In this document: positions 6,541-9,652 of the stretch, piece after piece | Layout: each line of letters opens with the position of its first letter | Numbering within the stretch: position 1 is the stretch's first letter | DNA from: an uncultured Amylibacter sp. | Lineage (GTDB): Bacteria; Pseudomonadota; Alphaproteobacteria; Rhodobacterales; Rhodobacteraceae | NCBI GenBank assembly: GCA_937944065.1 | Contig: CALDZS010000081.1 | Location: 1 to 9,652 of the forward strand | Direction of reading: 5' to 3' | DNA length: 9,652 nucleotides | The notes under the pieces: generated by a model | Seen by the model: only the letters and a program-made list of their open reading frames with translations | Databases searched by the model: none | Told to the model about the DNA's origin: nothing | Program-made: the position numbers and the translations under genes

Positions 6541-8235
6541 TTAGTTTGCTTGGCGACGTAAGAATGCAGGGATTTCGATCTGATCATCCTCTTCCGCCAT
6601 CTCGTCGTATTCTGGTGAATAGTTCTGAGGTTCCGCAAATGTGGGCTGCTCTCGTGTTGGGGCTGGTGCAGCGTCACCGTGCCCAGTCATGCGAGAGATT
6701 AGCCCACCCAAAACGCCGCGACGCTCTGTGTGTTGTGCAGGTTCTGCAAACTCTTGCGTGCGTGCAGGTGCTTGCGAAGGCTGTGTTACACGCAACGGCG
6801 CTGTTGCTGGTTGCTTTTCAACCGCCGCTTGAAGACGTGCCAAGGTTTCTTGGCTCGGCTCTGTAGATTGCGCGCGCGGTGAATTAAACTCTGGCTGTTG
6901 CGCCGTGTTAAAGTATAAATCCTGCTCTGGTTGCGGCTGGTATGCTGGTTCTGGCATCTCATCCACAGCTTCTTCGCGTTGTGCCCGGGTAGGTTCAGGT
7001 TGACGGCGCGGTGCTGCTGGTTGCTGCGGCTCTGCATATTGACGCTGAGTTTGCTCTTCTGCAACAGCCTCTTGGCGCGACGGCATATCAAACAATTCTG
7101 GCTCTTCTTGCGCGGGTTCATGTGCATCAACTGCCGCTTCTGCCAGTTCTGGCATTGGCTCTTCTTCGATGTGCTGAACTGGTTCCGCAACAGTCTGTTG
7201 TTCATCTTTACCCAATGGCAAAGGTGATTTCAGTGTGCGACGAGGTACTGGGATTTCGCCAGCGCCTTCGACTGCATCAATTCCTGTGGCCACAACGGAC
7301 ACACGCATCATACCGTCCAAATCTGGGTCCATGGTTGAACCGACGATGATATTTGCATCATGGTCAACTTGGTTACGGATACAATTCGCCGCTTCGTCCA
7401 CTTCGAACAAGGTCAGATCGACGCCACCTGTGATGTTGATCAGCACGCCTTTGGCACCATTCAACGAGATTTCGTCCAACAATGGATTTGCAATGGCTTT
7501 TTCAGCGGCTTGGATCGCACGATCTTCACCAGATGCTTCGCCTGTACCCATCATTGCTTTGCCCATCTCGTCCATGACAACGCGGATGTCTGCAAAATCA
7601 AGATTGATAAGACCGGGACGAACCATAAGGTCGGTCACACCTTTCACACCTTGGTACAGAACGTCGTCTGCCAGTGTGAATGCCTCGGTAAATGTAGTTT
7701 TCTCGTTGGCAATCCGGAACAGATTCTGGTTCGGAATGATGATCAACGTGTCGACAACTTTTTGCAGCGCTTCAATACCGTCTTCGGCTTGGCGCATGCG
7801 TTTGTTGCCCTCAAATTGGAACGGCTTGGTGACAACACCAACGGTTAAAACACCCAATTCACGTGCAGCTTGCGCAATGATCGGTGCGGCACCAGTACCC
7901 GTACCACCACCCATACCGGCAGTGATAAAGCACATGTGGCTACCCGCCAGATGGTCAACAATCGTCTCGATACTTTCTTCGGCAGCAGCGGCCCCAATAA
8001 CGGGTTGCGCGCCAGCGCCTAAACCTTCGGTGATTTTCTCACCCAGTTGAATGCGAATTGATGCGTTGTTGCCTTGCAAGGCTTGCGCGTCCGTGTTTGC
8101 AACGATGAAATCGACACCCTCTAGGTTCTTGTCGATCATGTTGTTGACTGCATTACAGCCAGCGCCACCAACACCAAATACGGTGATTTTTGGACGCAAA
8201 TCTGCGACTTCGGGAATCTTGAGGTTCAGAGTCAT
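6541..8235 (-). CDS. ftsZ: Cell division GTPase FtsZ
   Basis: FtsZ is the tubulin-like GTPase that polymerises into the cytokinetic ring and recruits septal wall synthesis. From the ATG at 8235 the product is 564 residues. The GTPase domain (about 15-320) has KITVFGVGGAGCNAVNNM near the start, the tubulin signature GGGTGTG (109-115) and the T7 loop NLDFADIRVVM (211-221), with catalytic D213 and D216. An unusually long linker (about 325-550), rich in Pro, Gln, Glu and Ala, follows. It contains a short hydrophobic patch, GVLGGLISRMTG (507-518). The C-terminal peptide IEIPAFLRRQAN binds FtsA and other partners. The start is chosen over the ATG at 8328 because MTLNLKIPE is the family N-terminus and AGGCGGA sits seven bases upstream; the extra 31 residues are Lys/Arg-rich and overlap the promoter region. 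A strong terminator follows. Confidence 0.98.
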   Translation of the reverse strand: MTLNLKIPEVADLRPKITVFGVGGAGCNAVNNMIDKNLEGVDFIVANTDAQALQGNNASIRIQLGEKITEGLGAGAQPVIGAAAAEESIETIVDHLAGSHMCFITAGMGGGTGTGAAPIIAQAARELGVLTVGVVTKPFQFEGNKRMRQAEDGIEALQKVVDTLIIIPNQNLFRIANEKTTFTEAFTLADDVLYQGVKGVTDLMVRPGLINLDFADIRVVMDEMGKAMMGTGEASGEDRAIQAAEKAIANPLLDEISLNGAKGVLINITGGVDLTLFEVDEAANCIRNQVDHDANIIVGSTMDPDLDGMMRVSVVATGIDAVEGAGEIPVPRRTLKSPLPLGKDEQQTVAEPVQHIEEEPMPELAEAAVDAHEPAQEEPELFDMPSRQEAVAEEQTQRQYAEPQQPAAPRRQPEPTRAQREEAVDEMPEPAYQPQPEQDLYFNTAQQPEFNSPRAQSTEPSQETLARLQAAVEKQPATAPLRVTQPSQAPARTQEFAEPAQHTERRGVLGGLISRMTGHGDAAPAPTREQPTFAEPQNYSPEYDEMAEEDDQIEIPAFLRRQAN

Positions 8236-8317
8236 GGGTCTGTCCGCCTGTTTTTTTGTTTTTGTTCGCCGCTTTTTGCGGTCGTTTACTGCTATACGTA
8301 TCGTAACGCGCCGATTC
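8214..8317. promoter_or_regulatory. Cluster of three GANTC (CcrM) sites at the ftsZ start and promoter
   Basis: GAATC (8214-8218) is just inside ftsZ, GAGTC (8229-8233) shares a base with the start codon, and GATTC (8313-8317) lies in the spacer of the candidate ftsZ promoter. Methylated GANTC is recognised by GcrA in alphaproteobacteria, and the Caulobacter ftsZ promoter is a known CcrM-dependent target. Three sites in 104 bases, when the window has only seven, is a marked cluster. Confidence 0.6.
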
Positions 8318-8328
8318 GCGTTCGTCAC
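8300..8328 (-). promoter_or_regulatory. Candidate ftsZ promoter
   Basis: On the minus strand, GTGACG (8328-8323) and TACGAT (8305-8300) each match four of six bases of the sigma-70 boxes, with a 17-base spacer. The predicted start of transcription is near 8293, giving a leader of roughly 58 bases. That leader has a small CCGC/GCGG hairpin (8269-8281) and an A-rich stretch before the ribosome site. A GANTC site lies within the spacer. Confidence 0.45.
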
Positions 8329-8346
8329 GAGAAAAGTGTCATATAG

Positions 8347-8377
8347 GGTAAAAAATCAACGATATGATCCTTTTACC
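8347..8377. repeat. Inverted repeat in the ftsA-ftsZ gap
   Basis: GGTAAAA (8347-8353) pairs with TTTTACC (8371-8377), and inside them ATCA (8355-8358) pairs with TGAT (8365-8368), giving an 11-bp interrupted dyad. No T-run follows on the minus strand, so it is not a standard terminator. It could be a protein-binding site upstream of the ftsZ promoter or an RNA structure after ftsA. Confidence 0.45.
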
Positions 8378-8448
8378 GCCGAAAAATCAGGGGAATTGCA
8401 CCTAGAAGTCACTGCAAAGAGCGTTTACGAGCCCAAATACAGTGCCAA

Positions 8449-9652
8449 TTACCAATTCTCGCGGAACCATTGCGCCGCACGGCGTAGCGGTCTTGCCCCT
8501 GCCCGCACATTCGGCAAATCGAAATCCCAGCATTCGTCCTGTGGATGCGCTGCATATAGCGACAGGCCGATGCAGGCGGAAAAGTCAGGACCAGTGGCGG
8601 CTTGGGGTAAGCCGTGGATGCGCAACGGACGGCCAAGCCGGACATTTTGGCCCAGGATGCGTGTGGCCAGCCCCTCGATCCCCGGTATCTGGCTGGATCC
8701 ACCTGTCAGGACAATCCGCTGACTTGGCAATTTATCAAACCCTGCCGCATCCAGTTTCTGACGCGCGCCTTCCAAAATTTCTTCGATCCGTGGGCGCATC
8801 ACGCCAATCAGATCGGACCGTGTCACCTGCCGGCGATCATGATCCCAATCGCCCGTGTCGGATCCAATGTCGATAAAGTCGCGGTCATCAAGGCTGGTGG
8901 CCACAACGCCGCCATGCAGTGCTTTGATCTTTTCGGCCAGCGCCATCGGAATTTGCAACCCTTGCGAGATGTCAGAACTGACATGATTACCGCCCATGCG
9001 CACACTGTCGGCAAAAATCATATGGCGATGCATGAACACACCGACCGCAGTAGACCCGCCACCGATGTCAATACAGGCGGCACCCAGTTGTTGTTCATCT
9101 TCAACCAACGCTGAAATCGCGGATGCATAGGCGCTGCTGGCAACCCCTGCCAGTTCCAAATCGCAACGCTTAATACAGATTAACAGGTTCTGCATAGCGC
9201 GGCTGTCGATGGTCAAAAGATGCATATCAACCGACAGGTCATGACCAATTTGGCCACGCGGATCGGTCAGGCCAGAGGCCTGATCAAGGGCAAAATTCAC
9301 AGGCATAGCGTGAATAACCTCGCGGCCTACACCGTAATCTGGCACATCACACGATGCCAAAACGCGACCGATATCTTGGTCAGACACAATACCTTTGTCC
9401 AACGGCACTTTACCCACCAGCCCATAAGACCGAGGGCGCGCGCCAGAGAATGCAGCGATCACGTGATCAACACGCATTCCAGCCATTTTCTGTGCACCCT
9501 GAACCGCGGTACGAATGGCGCGCTCCGCCTCTTCCATCGAAGTAATTTCGCCAAAGCGAACACCGCGTGAACGAGTTTTGGCAACACCTGCAACACGGAA
9601 AGATCCGTGATTGGCAATTGCCCCCATACCGCCTGCCGCATCAACCTGTACT
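8449..9652 (-). CDS. ftsA: Cell division protein FtsA, N-terminus missing (right window edge)
   Basis: FtsA is the actin-like ATPase that anchors FtsZ filaments to the inner membrane. The frame is open to the right edge, giving 400 visible residues. An internal ATG at 9627 is not taken as the start, because family members have roughly 40 more residues, including the first phosphate-binding loop. Visible features are the FtsA-specific 1C/SHS2 domain (VDHVIAAFSGARPRSYG onward, about 9471 down to 9270), the second phosphate loop CIDIGGGSTAVGVF (near 9075-9034), the adenosine motif IVLTGGSSQIPG (near 8712-8677), and the amphipathic membrane-targeting tail RPLRRAAQWFRENW at the very end. The 213-bp gap to ftsZ implies a separate ftsZ promoter in addition to read-through from upstream. 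Confidence 0.96.
   Translation of the reverse strand, partial: VQVDAAGGMGAIANHGSFRVAGVAKTRSRGVRFGEITSMEEAERAIRTAVQGAQKMAGMRVDHVIAAFSGARPRSYGLVGKVPLDKGIVSDQDIGRVLASCDVPDYGVGREVIHAMPVNFALDQASGLTDPRGQIGHDLSVDMHLLTIDSRAMQNLLICIKRCDLELAGVASSAYASAISALVEDEQQLGAACIDIGGGSTAVGVFMHRHMIFADSVRMGGNHVSSDISQGLQIPMALAEKIKALHGGVVATSLDDRDFIDIGSDTGDWDHDRRQVTRSDLIGVMRPRIEEILEGARQKLDAAGFDKLPSQRIVLTGGSSQIPGIEGLATRILGQNVRLGRPLRIHGLPQAATGPDFSACIGLSLYAAHPQDECWDFDLPNVRAGARPLRRAAQWFRENW

Noticed and set aside
7235..8050. Plus-strand frame of 271 codons
   Set aside because: It is antisense to the conserved FtsZ GTPase domain and has no recognisable domain; it is a codon-bias shadow.
8269..8281. CCGC/GCGG hairpin in the ftsZ leader as a terminator or riboswitch
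   Set aside because: It is a 4-bp stem without a T-run, too small to support a regulatory call on its own.
8236..8328. Upstream extension of FtsZ to the ATG at 8328
   Set aside because: The added 31 residues are Lys/Arg-rich and unlike FtsZ, and they overlap the promoter boxes; the ATG at 8235 has a good ribosome site and the family N-terminus.
8051..8722. Plus-strand frame of 223 codons across the ftsA-ftsZ gap
   Set aside because: Both ends are antisense to ftsZ and ftsA, and the product shows no motif; the open stretch in the gap is short.
9457..9468. GATCACGTGATC palindrome as a second parS
   Set aside because: It shares only the CACGTG core with parS, lacks the GTTT/AAAC arms, and lies in ftsA coding sequence.

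Overview
The window looks like a chromosomal segment of an alphaproteobacterium, most likely a Rhodobacterales (Roseobacter-group) species with moderate GC. The evidence is the leftward gene order ftsA-ftsZ-lpxC-bamD-recN, an FtsZ with a long acidic/Pro/Gln linker ending in the alphaproteobacterial tail IPAFLRRQAN, and a strong shortage of GANTC sites, the target of the CcrM methylase. The genus cannot be fixed from the sequence alone.

Layout, left to right. At 2-977 (minus) is the N-terminal two thirds or so of a ClC-family chloride channel/transporter, cut by the left edge. A 73-bp divergent gap separates it from an FAD-linked D-lactate dehydrogenase-type oxidase on the plus strand (1051-2427). 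Fifteen bases after that gene lies a perfect 16-bp chromosomal parS site (2442-2457). It is followed by a small two-helix membrane protein of unknown function (2510-2821, plus), which meets recN tail to tail with a 4-bp overlap. The rest is on the minus strand. Read in the direction of transcription it is ftsA (cut by the right edge), a 213-bp gap with ftsZ control elements, ftsZ, a rho-independent terminator, lpxC, a 122-bp gap, then bamD and recN 19 bp apart.

How the parts fit. The minus-strand block covers division (FtsA anchors FtsZ to the membrane), envelope growth (LpxC commits to lipid A; BamD assembles outer-membrane proteins) and DNA repair (RecN). The parS site would load ParB, which organises chromosome segregation. 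The most notable pattern is regulatory. By eye I find only seven GANTC sites in 9652 bases, against about 38 expected for random sequence. Six of them sit upstream of bamD, lpxC and ftsZ or at the ftsZ start. This suggests that DNA methylation state, probably through CcrM/GcrA, times this cluster in the cell cycle.

I see no mobile element, CRISPR array, tRNA or rRNA, and no clearly new multi-gene system. The parts worth a second look are the GANTC pattern, the parS site and its flanks, the unknown small membrane gene, and a ClC protein with valine in place of the internal proton glutamate.
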